This document shows, one piece after another, positions 50,307 through 58,010 of a DNA stretch of 64,000 bases (positions within the stretch are counted from its first letter, which is position 1; every line of letters starts with the position of its first letter). The stretch comes from Lentzea albidocapillata. Its GTDB lineage: Bacteria > Actinomycetota > Actinomycetes > Mycobacteriales > Pseudonocardiaceae. Location: assembly GCF_000719115.1 (NCBI RefSeq), contig NZ_JOEA01000006.1:62001-126000 (forward strand). Reading direction: 5' to 3'. A program made the translations under genes and the position numbers. The notes under the pieces were generated by a model that was given only the letters and a program-made list of their open reading frames with translations, did not search any database and was not told where the DNA came from.

Positions 50307-51278
50307 GTGAAATCCGGCAGGCTTCTCCAGGTCCTCCTGCTCCTGCAGTCCAGGGGCCGGATGACGGCCGACGAACTGGCGTCCGAACTGGAGGTCTCGC
50401 CGCGCACGATCTACCGCGACGTCGAGGCCCTCTCGGCGTCCGGCATCCCGATCTACGCCGACCGCGGCCCGGCGGGTGGCTACCAGCTGATCGACGGCTA
50501 CCGCACCCGGCTGACCGGTCTGACGACCGGCGAGGCGCAGTCGCTGTTCCTCGCCGGCCTCCCCGGACCCGCCGAGGCGTTGGGGCTGGGGGAGTTCGCG
50601 GCCGCCGCCCAGCTCAAGCTCCTCGCCGCCCTCCCGACCGAACTGCGCGGCAAAGCCGAGCAGATCCGCCAGCGCTTCCACCTCGACACCCCGACGTGGT
50701 TCCGCGGCGACGAACCCACCGAGCACCTCGCCGCGATCGCCGACGCCGTCTGGGAGCAGCGCCGGGTCCGCATGACCTACCGGCGCTGGGGCAACCAGAC
50801 CGTCGAGCGCGAGGTCGACCCGTACGGGCTCGTGCTGAAGGCCGGCACCTGGTACTTCGTCGGCAGCGGCCGCACCTACCGCGTCTCGCGCGTGCTCACG
50901 CTCCAGGCCACGCCGGACACGTTCGACCGTCCCGGCGACTTCGACCTCGCGCGGTTCTGGGCGGAGTGGTCGGAGCAGTTCGAGGCCCGCATGTACGGCG
51001 AGCGCGTCACGGTCCGCATGACGCGCTCCGGACTGGACAAGACCCAGTACCTGCTCAGCGGCTACCAGGCGCGCGTCATCCGGGACGCCGCACCCGAACC
51101 GGGGGAGGAGTTCGGCTTCCCCACCGAGTCGAACCGGCACGCTGTCGCTGACCTGCTCAAATTCGGCGCGGACGTGGAAGTCCTGGCACCGAACGAGGTC
51201 AGGCACGACATCGTCGAGACAATCAAGGCGATGCAGGACGTCTACAACGATGCGAAGCTACCCGCATGGTTCCGCTGA
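50307..51278 (+). CDS. YafY/WYL-family transcriptional regulator
   Basis: The protein has 323 residues from GTG 50307. The N-terminal HTH reads RLLQVLLLLQSRGRMTADEL and ASELEVSPRTIYRDVEALSA. The WYL domain core is present as DPYGLVLKAGTWYFVGSGRT and YRVSRVLTLQATPDTF. A WCX-type C-terminal extension (RMTRSGLDKTQYLLSGYQAR) completes the protein. WYL domains sense small ligands or nucleic acid. It overlaps the aldo/keto reductase gene by 13 bp and is divergent from DUF3224. Confidence 0.92.
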   Translation: MKSGRLLQVLLLLQSRGRMTADELASELEVSPRTIYRDVEALSASGIPIYADRGPAGGYQLIDGYRTRLTGLTTGEAQSLFLAGLPGPAEALGLGEFAAAAQLKLLAALPTELRGKAEQIRQRFHLDTPTWFRGDEPTEHLAAIADAVWEQRRVRMTYRRWGNQTVEREVDPYGLVLKAGTWYFVGSGRTYRVSRVLTLQATPDTFDRPGDFDLARFWAEWSEQFEARMYGERVTVRMTRSGLDKTQYLLSGYQARVIRDAAPEPGEEFGFPTESNRHAVADLLKFGADVEVLAPNEVRHDIVETIKAMQDVYNDAKLPAWFR

Positions 51279-52081
51279 TTGCGTTGAACAACGGAGTACG
51301 GATCCCCCAACTCGGCTTCGGCGTCTACCAGGTGCCGGAGGACCAGGTGGCCGGTGCGGTCACGACGGCCATCGAGGCCGGCTACCGCAGCATCGACACG
51401 GCCGCGGCCTACGGCAACGAGTCCGGCGTCGGCGACGCGATCGCCGGCGTGCCGGACCTGTTCATCACGACCAAGCTGTGGAACGCCGACCAGGGCCACG
51501 ACGCCACGCTGCGCGCGTTCGACGAGAGCATGCGCCGCCTGCGCCTCGACGTGCTCGACCTCTACCTCATCCACTGGCCGACGCCCAAGCGCGACCTCTA
51601 CGCCGACTCGTGGCGCGCCTTGGAGAAGCTCTACGCCGACGGCCGCGTGCGCGCGATCGGCGTCTCGAACTTCCACACACCACACCTGCAGCGCCTGTTC
51701 GACGAGTTCCCGACCACCCCGGCGGTGAACCAGATCGAGCTGCATCCGTTGCTGCAGCAGGAAGAGATGCGCAAGGTGCACGCGACGCACCGCATCGTCA
51801 CCGAGGCGTGGTCACCGCTGGCGCAGGGCGGAGCGTTGCTGCGAGAGCCCGACATCGCGGGCCTCGCCGACAAGTACGGCAAGACCCCGGCGCAGATCGT
51901 GCTGCGCTGGCACGTCCAGCTCGGCAACGTCGTGATCCCGAAGTCCGTCACGCCGTACCGGGTCAAGGAGAACATCGACATCTTCGACTTCGAGCTGGCG
52001 CAGGACGACATGCTCGTGATCACCGAGCTCGACAACGGGACCCGCACCGGTCCGGACCCCGACCGCTTCAACGCCGCCTGA
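51266..52081 (+). CDS. Aldo/keto reductase (AKR5-type, 2,5-diketo-D-gluconate reductase-like)
   Basis: The protein has 271 residues. The TIM-barrel motifs of the AKR family are present: PQLGFGVYQVPEDQVAGAVT, YRSIDTAAAYGNESGVG (catalytic Asp and Tyr), FITTKLWNAD (Lys), LDLYLIHWPTPKRDL (His), RVRAIGVSNFHTPHLQRLFD and VVIPKSVTPYRVKENIDIFD (NADPH site). It reduces aldehydes or ketones with NADPH; the natural substrate is unknown. Its start lies 13 bp inside the end of the WYL gene, so they are cotranscribed. It converges on the VWA gene. Confidence 0.92.
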   Translation: MVPLIALNNGVRIPQLGFGVYQVPEDQVAGAVTTAIEAGYRSIDTAAAYGNESGVGDAIAGVPDLFITTKLWNADQGHDATLRAFDESMRRLRLDVLDLYLIHWPTPKRDLYADSWRALEKLYADGRVRAIGVSNFHTPHLQRLFDEFPTTPAVNQIELHPLLQQEEMRKVHATHRIVTEAWSPLAQGGALLREPDIAGLADKYGKTPAQIVLRWHVQLGNVVIPKSVTPYRVKENIDIFDFELAQDDMLVITELDNGTRTGPDPDRFNAA

Positions 52082-52099
52082 GCGACCGGTCGCGCTCGG

Positions 52100-53806
52100 T
52101 CAGGCCTTCGTCGACAGCACCTGACCGAGCGCCGCCTCCACGCCGTCCACGTTCTCCACCACCGACACCGACCCGCCGGTCGTCTGCGCGATGTCCGTCA
52201 GCGCCGCCTTGTCCACCTCGCCGCCGATGGCGATGAAGCTGACCGGCAGGTCCGTCCCGTGCAGCTGCGCCTTCAGCGCCGCCAGGTCGATCCCGCCGTC
52301 CGAGGTGCCGTCGGTGATCACCACGACCCGGTTGACCCGCCCGGCCACGAACCCGTCGTGCGCCGTCTCGTAGCAGGCCGCCAGCGCGCTGTAGAGCTGC
52401 GAGCCGTCCGCCGTCTTGAGCGCGTCGATCGACCTGCGCAACGCCTCGCGCTTCTCGCTGACGGGACCGGTCGCGACGAGCTGCTTGTGCGGCTTCGACC
52501 CGTCGAGGTCCCGGGCGAACTCCCACAGCCCGAACGACCCCGACACCGACCTGTCGACCTGGCCGAGCAGGGCCGCCTTCACCTTGTCCAGCCTGGGTTT
52601 CATCGACGTCGAGACGTCCGTCAGCACCGTGACGACCTGCCCGCCGCGGTCTGCCGACGCCCACGCCGAGGAGATCTGCTGCGTGGTCGTCGCGTCGGCG
52701 GCGACCAGGTTCTCCGTGACGGGAGACCAGGACACGCCCGGCGAAGGCGACGGACGGTCCTGAGTGGACTCCACCCGCAAGCCGCCGCGCGCCAGGATCG
52801 CCTGCTGCGGGGGATCGGTCATGAAGTCGCGGAACGCCTGCGCCGCACGCACTTCCGCCTCGCCGACCTCGCTGCCGCCCAGTGCGACGTACGGGAAGTC
52901 CGCCATCGGAGCCGGTCCGGTGGGCAGCACGCCCACCAACGGCTTCGACGGGGCTTCCTTGCCCGTGTTGTGCTTGAACAGGTCCACTTCGGACACCGGC
53001 GTGGCGGAGAAGCCCGCCGCGTTGACCGTCGCGCTGTCTCCCAGGCGCCGCAACGCGTCCCGTGTCGTCGGCGGAACCTCCGGCGGCACCGTGGCGGCGA
53101 GCTTGGACAGCGCGGCCTTCGCGGCGTCCGATCCGAGCGACTCCGCGGTGACCGGACCCTTGCCGCCGGCCAGCGCCGCCTGGATCGCGAGCGCGGACGC
53201 CGTGTTCGCGGCCGGATCGGGCATCGCGACGCTGAACCGGCCCCAGGACTGGCCGTACTTCGTCCAGTCCGTCACCTCGGGCAGGTCCGACCAGCGGAAG
53301 TCCTTCAGCACCGGCGCGGCGGCCTCGGGAGCCGCGAGCAGCACCGGCGACGTGCCGACGGACTTCGGCGCGGAGCCGACCAGCTTCGCGTTCAGCGCGG
53401 ACAGCCGGTTCGCCCAGAGCGTCGAGTCGGGCAGCCACGCGTGCGGGCGCTTGCCGAGCTTCTGCTCGTCCCACGCCGTCGTCAGGCCTTCCAGCACCGC
53501 GGAGGAGTCCGCGGAAGTCACTTCGATCGCGATGCAGTGGTCGTACACAACGGGCCGTGTCGCGCTGTACGCGTGTGCGACGTCCCGCACGGCCTCCGCG
53601 ACGCTGGGCGTCACGGAGATGCGCAGCACGGAGTCGCCCTCGCTGCAGTTCTCGGCCAAGGCCTGCGAGCGCTTGTCGAGCACGCCGCCGGCCCACGACA
53701 GGGCCAGCCAGCTGAGACCAAGCAGCACCACGAGCACGACGATGAGCACGGGCCATTTGGCGATTCCGCGCTTCACCTTCGCCCGCAGAGCGCGGTGTCG
53801 AGACAT
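52100..53806 (-). CDS. Membrane-anchored substrate-binding-like plus VWA-domain protein
   Basis: The protein has 568 residues. ATG 53806 has GAGGGA upstream; an in-frame start at 53851 is less likely. A membrane anchor (WPVLIVVLVVLLGLSWLALS) is followed by a region like a bacterial solute-binding protein (SVLRISVTPSVAEAVRDVAH, LVGVLPTGPAPMADFPYVAL, AAQAFRDFMTDPPQQAILAR). Residues about 380-568 are a VWA domain with MIDAS DVSTSM, SQLYSALAACYETAH and VVVITDGTSDGGIDLAALKA. Both parts face the outside. It may bind a ligand and recruit partners; the role is unknown. Confidence 0.85.
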   Translation of the reverse strand: MSRHRALRAKVKRGIAKWPVLIVVLVVLLGLSWLALSWAGGVLDKRSQALAENCSEGDSVLRISVTPSVAEAVRDVAHAYSATRPVVYDHCIAIEVTSADSSAVLEGLTTAWDEQKLGKRPHAWLPDSTLWANRLSALNAKLVGSAPKSVGTSPVLLAAPEAAAPVLKDFRWSDLPEVTDWTKYGQSWGRFSVAMPDPAANTASALAIQAALAGGKGPVTAESLGSDAAKAALSKLAATVPPEVPPTTRDALRRLGDSATVNAAGFSATPVSEVDLFKHNTGKEAPSKPLVGVLPTGPAPMADFPYVALGGSEVGEAEVRAAQAFRDFMTDPPQQAILARGGLRVESTQDRPSPSPGVSWSPVTENLVAADATTTQQISSAWASADRGGQVVTVLTDVSTSMKPRLDKVKAALLGQVDRSVSGSFGLWEFARDLDGSKPHKQLVATGPVSEKREALRRSIDALKTADGSQLYSALAACYETAHDGFVAGRVNRVVVITDGTSDGGIDLAALKAQLHGTDLPVSFIAIGGEVDKAALTDIAQTTGGSVSVVENVDGVEAALGQVLSTKA

Positions 53807-53869
53807 CGATCCCTCACAACTACTCAGCGGCCCCCGACGACCGCCAATCACGCTAACAGGTGAACTTCG

Positions 53870-54742
53870 TCAGCGAAGTGAAGTCACTCCATGTATCGAC
53901 TGGCAAACGAAGATGAGCCGTTCTCGCAACGGTCGTGCCTGCTCAGCGAACTCGGCCTGCCGCCGGACGTACTCCGCGCGCCCCTCCGGCGTCTCGATCC
54001 GCACCGGGGAGTACCCGAGCCCGGCCAGGTCGTACGGGGAGGCCTGCATGTCGAGTTCGCGCACGTCAGCGGCCAGTTCGAAGCAGTCGGCGACGAGATC
54101 GGACGGCGTCGCCGGTTCCAGTTTATAGGCCCACTTGAACAGGTCCATGTTCGCGTGCAGGCACCCTGGCTGTTCGTTCAGCAACTGCTCGTCACGAGTG
54201 GGCTGCAGAGCGTTACGCGGCCGAGCGGGTGGCGTGAAGAACCGGAACGCGTCGAAGTGCCCGCACTGGATCCGGCTCGCCTCGACCACCTGGTCCGTGC
54301 CGTCGCTGTCGAGCCTGAGCGGCCACGCGTTGTGCCGGACCTCCTCGGGCTGCTGCCGGTAGACCATCGCCCACTCGTGCAGTCCGAAACAGCCGAGGCG
54401 GGCAGGCCTGCTCAGCGTCGCCGTGAGCAACCCCTGGACGAACTCCAGCGTCTTCGCCCGCTGTCCCACGAAGCTGTCGACGTCGAGCGTGACGCCCTCG
54501 GACGTGGCTTTGTAGTGCGGGAACTCCAGGTACTCCGCCGCGTCCTCGAGAACGACGCCGGGCCCCGGATGCCAGCGTTCGAGCCGCACGGGCCGATGGC
54601 TGTAATAGGTGAAGAGGAAGTCCATGACCGGGTGCTTCTCTTTGCGAAGCTTCCGCTCCTGATGCGGCCCGGTGAACCTGCGCATGCGTGCCACGTGCGA
54701 GTCGCGCAGATGGTGCCATTCGGCTCGGGTCAGGACTTCCAC
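53870..54742 (-). CDS. Hypothetical protein of the group annotated as 3-methyladenine DNA glycosylase
   Basis: The protein has 290 residues from GTG 54742. Typical signatures are the N-terminal LTRAEWHHLRDSHVARMRRF, the HPVMDFLFTYYSHRPVRLER block, and CLHANMDLFKWAYKLEPATP. Databases name this actinobacterial family 3-methyladenine DNA glycosylase, but I see no helix-hairpin-helix or classical AlkA/MPG motif, so the function is unproven. It contains several conserved His, Asp and Glu residues (CFGLHEWAMVYRQ, CGHFDAFRFFTPPARPRNAL) suited to metal binding. It is a single gene, 19 bp from the small zinc-ribbon gene. Confidence 0.75.
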   Translation of the reverse strand: MEVLTRAEWHHLRDSHVARMRRFTGPHQERKLRKEKHPVMDFLFTYYSHRPVRLERWHPGPGVVLEDAAEYLEFPHYKATSEGVTLDVDSFVGQRAKTLEFVQGLLTATLSRPARLGCFGLHEWAMVYRQQPEEVRHNAWPLRLDSDGTDQVVEASRIQCGHFDAFRFFTPPARPRNALQPTRDEQLLNEQPGCLHANMDLFKWAYKLEPATPSDLVADCFELAADVRELDMQASPYDLAGLGYSPVRIETPEGRAEYVRRQAEFAEQARPLRERLIFVCQSIHGVTSLR

Positions 54743-54761
54743 GGGCGGTTACCGTACAGGG

Positions 54762-55007
54762 CTAAAGCGGCGGCACGAGCCCGGTGAACGTCCGCGCGCC
54801 GTTGCAGTGCGGGCACTCCCGCCCGTTGTCGACGGTCCGCGGCGCACCACCGATGATCGCCAGCGTCGGCGCGGCGATGTAGCTCGCGCCCCCGCACAGG
54901 TGGCACACCGTGCGCGGCTCGGGCGTGACGGCGAAGAGGTCGTCCGGGTCTTCCTCGTCCTCGAAGTCGTCGTCCTCGGCGAACTCGTCCTCGTCGTCCT
55001 CACTCAT
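54762..55007 (-). CDS. Small acidic zinc-ribbon protein, 81 aa
   Basis: The protein starts at ATG 55007. The first 25 residues are almost all Asp and Glu (SEDDEDEFAEDDDFEDEED). Two CxxC knuckles follow: VCHLCGG and ECPHCNG, which would bind one zinc ion. I recognise no family. Acidic tails of this kind occur in RNA-polymerase- or ribosome-associated small proteins, but that is only an analogy. It lies between the glycosylase-like gene and the HxlR gene, all on the minus strand. Confidence 0.7.
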   Translation of the reverse strand: MSEDDEDEFAEDDDFEDEEDPDDLFAVTPEPRTVCHLCGGASYIAAPTLAIIGGAPRTVDNGRECPHCNGARTFTGLVPPL

Positions 55008-55017
55008 GCCGCCCAAC

Positions 55018-55446
55018 TTAGTGGGTCAGCTCCGGCGCACGAGTCAGTGACTCGGATGTGGCTTCCTCGCCGCACGCCGCGCACACCACCCGTGGCTCCA
55101 GTACGGCGCCGCACGAGTGTTCCCACACGAGGGGGAGAGGCCCCTCCGTCACGTACGCGTCGCCCCACTCCTTGAGCATGAGCATCACGTTGTGCAGCGC
55201 GCGCCCCGAGTCCGTGAGCAGGTACTCGTGCCGTGGCGGGTGCTCGGAGTACTGGTGCTTCTCCAGCACCCCGGCGGCGACCAGCTTCTTCAGCCGCACG
55301 GTCAGCACATCGCGTGAGGCGCCGGTGTTCGCGGCGATCTGGTCGAAGCGGGTGACACCGAGGAAGACCTCGCGCAACGCCAGCAGCGACCAGCGTTCGC
55401 CCACGACTTCGAGTGCGTTCGCGACGGAGCAGCTTCGAGGTGCCAT
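55018..55446 (-). CDS. HxlR-family transcriptional regulator
   Basis: The protein has 142 residues. The HxlR winged helix opens with CSVANALEVVGERWSLLALR and continues GVTRFDQIAANTGASRDVLT, VRLKKLVAAGVLEKHQYSEH and PPRHEYLLTDSGRAL. TAGGAT lies 6 nt before its ATG (55446) on the minus strand and there is no ribosome binding site, so transcription is probably leaderless. A C-terminal CAACGEEATS segment may bind zinc. It is divergent from an SDR gene across two copies of an operator-like repeat. Confidence 0.92.
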   Translation of the reverse strand: MAPRSCSVANALEVVGERWSLLALREVFLGVTRFDQIAANTGASRDVLTVRLKKLVAAGVLEKHQYSEHPPRHEYLLTDSGRALHNVMLMLKEWGDAYVTEGPLPLVWEHSCGAVLEPRVVCAACGEEATSESLTRAPELTH

Positions 55447-55461
55447 GTGACCATCCTATCA

Positions 55462-55516
55462 GTGAGTTGGAAAATCAAACTTACGTCGCTAACGTGAGTT
55501 GGGAAAGCCAACTTAG
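55462..55516. promoter_or_regulatory. Two copies of a GTGAGTTGG dyad, probable HxlR operators
   Basis: GTGAGTTGGAAAATCAAACT starts at 55462 and GTGAGTTGGGAAAGCCAACT at 55494, exactly 32 bp apart (about three helical turns). Each carries an inverted repeat AGTTGG-N5-CCAACT, imperfect in the first copy. They fill the gap between the divergent HxlR and SDR genes. Confidence 0.65.
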
Positions 55517-55528
55517 GAGGTAGGGGTC

Positions 55529-56185
55529 ATGGACTTCAACGGTGTGGCAGTGCTGGTGACCGGAGCCAACCGCGGGCTCGGCCGGGCGTTCGCGCAGGAG
55601 TTCGCGAAGCGCGGGGCGAAGGTCTACGCCGGTGCGCGCAACCCGGCGTCCGTCGTGGACGAGGGCGTCGTCCCGGTCCAGCTGGACGTGACCGACGACG
55701 CCTCCGTAGCGGCCGCGGCGAAGGAGCTCGGAGACGTCTCCATCGTCATCAACAACGCCGGCGTGCTCGTCGCGGGCGAGGACGTGGACAGCATCAAGGC
55801 GGAGTTCGAGGTCAACTTCTACGGCCTCGTCCGCACGACGGACGCGTTCGCGCCCATCCTGAAGGCCAACGGCGGCGGCACCCTCGTCAACGTCCTGAGC
55901 ATCCTGTCGTGGTTCGGCCACCCGGCCTGGCGCGGCTACGCGGCGTCGAAGGCGGCGGGCTGGTCGCTCACGAAGTCGACGCGGGAAGCGTTGCGGGAGC
56001 AGGGAACCAACGTCATCGGGGTGCACGTGGGCTTCATCGACACCGACATGACGGACGGCCTCGACGCACCCAAGATCGCGCCGGAGGACGTCGTCTCCCA
56101 GGTGCTGCAGGCTATTGAGAACGGTGACGAGGAAGTGCTCGCCGACGACGGCACTCGCGCGGTGAAGGCTTCACTGGCCTCTTGA
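55529..56185 (+). CDS. Short-chain dehydrogenase/reductase
   Basis: The protein has 218 residues; ATG 55529 follows AGGAGGTAGGG. The SDR motifs are in order: VLVTGANRGLGRAFAQEF (TGxxxGxG), VIVINNAGVLVAG (NNAG), VNVLSILSWFG (Ser) and YAASKAAGWSL (YxxxK). The C-terminus ends GFIDTDMTDGLDAPKIAPED. The sequence resembles the group beside HxlR regulators that reduces reactive carbonyls. It is controlled by the divergent HxlR protein, most likely by derepression. Confidence 0.93.
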   Translation: MDFNGVAVLVTGANRGLGRAFAQEFAKRGAKVYAGARNPASVVDEGVVPVQLDVTDDASVAAAAKELGDVSIVINNAGVLVAGEDVDSIKAEFEVNFYGLVRTTDAFAPILKANGGGTLVNVLSILSWFGHPAWRGYAASKAAGWSLTKSTREALREQGTNVIGVHVGFIDTDMTDGLDAPKIAPEDVVSQVLQAIENGDEEVLADDGTRAVKASLAS

Positions 56186-56269
56186 GGCGTAGGTGCTCAA
56201 GATCCCGAGGAGGGCAGGGCCCCGTCCTCCTCGGGGGCAGACCACATCAGCCTGTTCGCGAGATCGGCG

Positions 56270-56866
56270 TCACGAGCTCTCCGGAGCTTCGTACTTGACT
56301 TTGTAGCGCAGGTGCGTGACCGAAGCGCTCTCGATCACCGAGAGCGGACCCTCCAGCTCGTACCCCTTGCCGGGCGCGAAGAACGGCGTTCCCCCGCCGA
56401 GGATCACCGGCACCAGGTCGAGGAAGATCTCGTCCACCAGGCCCGCGTCGATGGCCTGCCGCGCGATCTCGCCCGAGTTCAGGCCGACGGCTTTCTCTCC
56501 GGCGTGCTTCTGTGCCACCGCAACGGCTTCCTCGATGCCGCCGCTGACGAACGTGAAGTGTTCGTTGTCCTCCAACGGCCGATGGGTGAGCACGACGGTG
56601 TGCACGCCCATCGGATGCTGGCCATCCCAGCCGTTGGTGAAGTCGTAGAGCCTGCGCCCCACGACCAACGCGCCGGTCGTCTGGATCAGCCCGGCGAAGT
56701 AGGCGGCGCTGGCCGGCGTGAGGTTGACGGTCATGGCGCCGGTCGGGACCGTGAACGCCACGTCGCCCGCGTCGTACCAGGCGAACAGCTTGTCGAAGCC
56801 GGAGAAGTCCGGGCCCGAGACGTAGCCGTCGATCGAGGTGCTGGCGCCCGTGTAGACCTTGCTCAT
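56270..56866 (-). CDS. Dihydrofolate-reductase-like (RibD C-terminal domain) protein
   Basis: The protein has 198 residues from ATG 56866, preceded by GGGAGG at 6 nt. The RibD_C/DHFR-like fold is seen in KVYTGASTSIDGYVSGPDFS, LIQTTGALVVGRRLYDFTNG, FVSGGIEEAVAVAQKHAGEK and DEIFLDLVPVILGGGTPFF. Such stand-alone proteins bind NADPH and may reduce small molecules; they are not the main folate enzyme. It is a single gene between an SDR and the DUF21-CBS pair. Confidence 0.92.
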   Translation of the reverse strand: MSKVYTGASTSIDGYVSGPDFSGFDKLFAWYDAGDVAFTVPTGAMTVNLTPASAAYFAGLIQTTGALVVGRRLYDFTNGWDGQHPMGVHTVVLTHRPLEDNEHFTFVSGGIEEAVAVAQKHAGEKAVGLNSGEIARQAIDAGLVDEIFLDLVPVILGGGTPFFAPGKGYELEGPLSVIESASVTHLRYKVKYEAPESS

Positions 56867-56984
56867 CTTGTGCCTCCCTGTTGTGGTCCTTCGCAGGGAC
56901 GTCGAACGCCGCCGTCCCCGGATCGACATGGGTCGGAGAGGCACATACCGGGGCTCGGGCAGGACGCCTGCTCGACGCCCTCGT

Positions 56985-58010
56985 CTAGACCCAGCGCACG
57001 TGCGTGCCGTCCCGCACCGTGCCCACGTACTCCTCCAACAGGTCCTCCATCGCGACGACACCGAGCACGGTGCCGTCCGCGCTCACCGCGCGCGCGAGGT
57101 GCGACTGGGCCCGGCGCAACGCGGTCAGCGCCTCGTCCAGACGGGCCTCGGCAGGCACCTCGGGCAGCCCGCGCACCCGGTCACGCGGCACCGACGTCTC
57201 CGCGCCCTCCAGGTCCAGCACGTCCTTGACGTGCAGGTACCCGATCAGCCCGGCGTCGGCGAGCACGGGGAACCGCGAGAACCCGGTCTCCGCGACGGCG
57301 GCCTCGATCTCGCCCACGGTCGGCGACGCGGACACCGTCGTCAGCCGGTCCAGCGGAACCAGCACGTCGGCCACCGTGCGCGCGGCGGACGACAACGTCT
57401 GCGCCAGCCGCCGGTGTTCCGAGTCCTCCAGCAGGCCCTCGGAGCGGGACTGGGCGATCAGCAACGCCAGTTCGTCCGGCGTGTAGGCCGACTCCAGCTC
57501 GTCGACCGGCTCCACGTCGAACCGGCGCAGCACCCACCGTCCCACGGCCGTGAACAGGGCCAGCGCGGGCGCGATCATCCGCGAGAACCCGTAGTGCACC
57601 GGGACCAGCCACACCGCGGCCCGCTCGGGACCGGCGATCGCCAGGTTCTTCGGCACCATCTCACCGAGGATCGTGTGCAGCGCGACGACGATGACCAACG
57701 CCACCGCGAACGCCACACCGTGCACCACGGCCAACGGCAGCCCAACGGCTCTGAGGGGCCCCTCAAGAACGGAAGCCAGCGCGGGTTCGGCGATCGCGCC
57801 GAGCCCGAGAGAGCACAGCGTGATGCCCAGCTGCGCGCCCGCGATCAGCAACGGCAGCTCCTGCGACGCCTTGATCGCGGTACGGGCGCGGGCGGACCCC
57901 TTGTCCGCCAGCGACTCCAGCCGGTCCCGGCGCGCGGTGATCACCGCGAACTCGGCACCGACGAAGAACGCGTTGCCGGCCAGCAGGAAGGCGATGATGA
58001 GGAAGTTCAC
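56985..58010 (-). CDS. DUF21-CBS membrane protein (HlyC/CorC family, CNNM-like)
   Basis: The protein has 341 residues. GTG 58010 overlaps the stop of the upstream paralogue (GTGA). The DUF21 transmembrane domain comes first (VNFLIIAFLLAGNAFFVGAE, ALHTILGEMVPKNLAIAGPE). Two CBS motifs follow (TVADVLVPLDRLTTVSASPT, VLGVVAMEDLLEEYVGTVRD). The C-terminal CorC/HlyC domain is absent or very short. Proteins of this family are thought to export magnesium or cobalt. It forms a tandem operon with a longer paralogue. Confidence 0.92.
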   Translation of the reverse strand: MNFLIIAFLLAGNAFFVGAEFAVITARRDRLESLADKGSARARTAIKASQELPLLIAGAQLGITLCSLGLGAIAEPALASVLEGPLRAVGLPLAVVHGVAFAVALVIVVALHTILGEMVPKNLAIAGPERAAVWLVPVHYGFSRMIAPALALFTAVGRWVLRRFDVEPVDELESAYTPDELALLIAQSRSEGLLEDSEHRRLAQTLSSAARTVADVLVPLDRLTTVSASPTVGEIEAAVAETGFSRFPVLADAGLIGYLHVKDVLDLEGAETSVPRDRVRGLPEVPAEARLDEALTALRRAQSHLARAVSADGTVLGVVAMEDLLEEYVGTVRDGTHVRWV

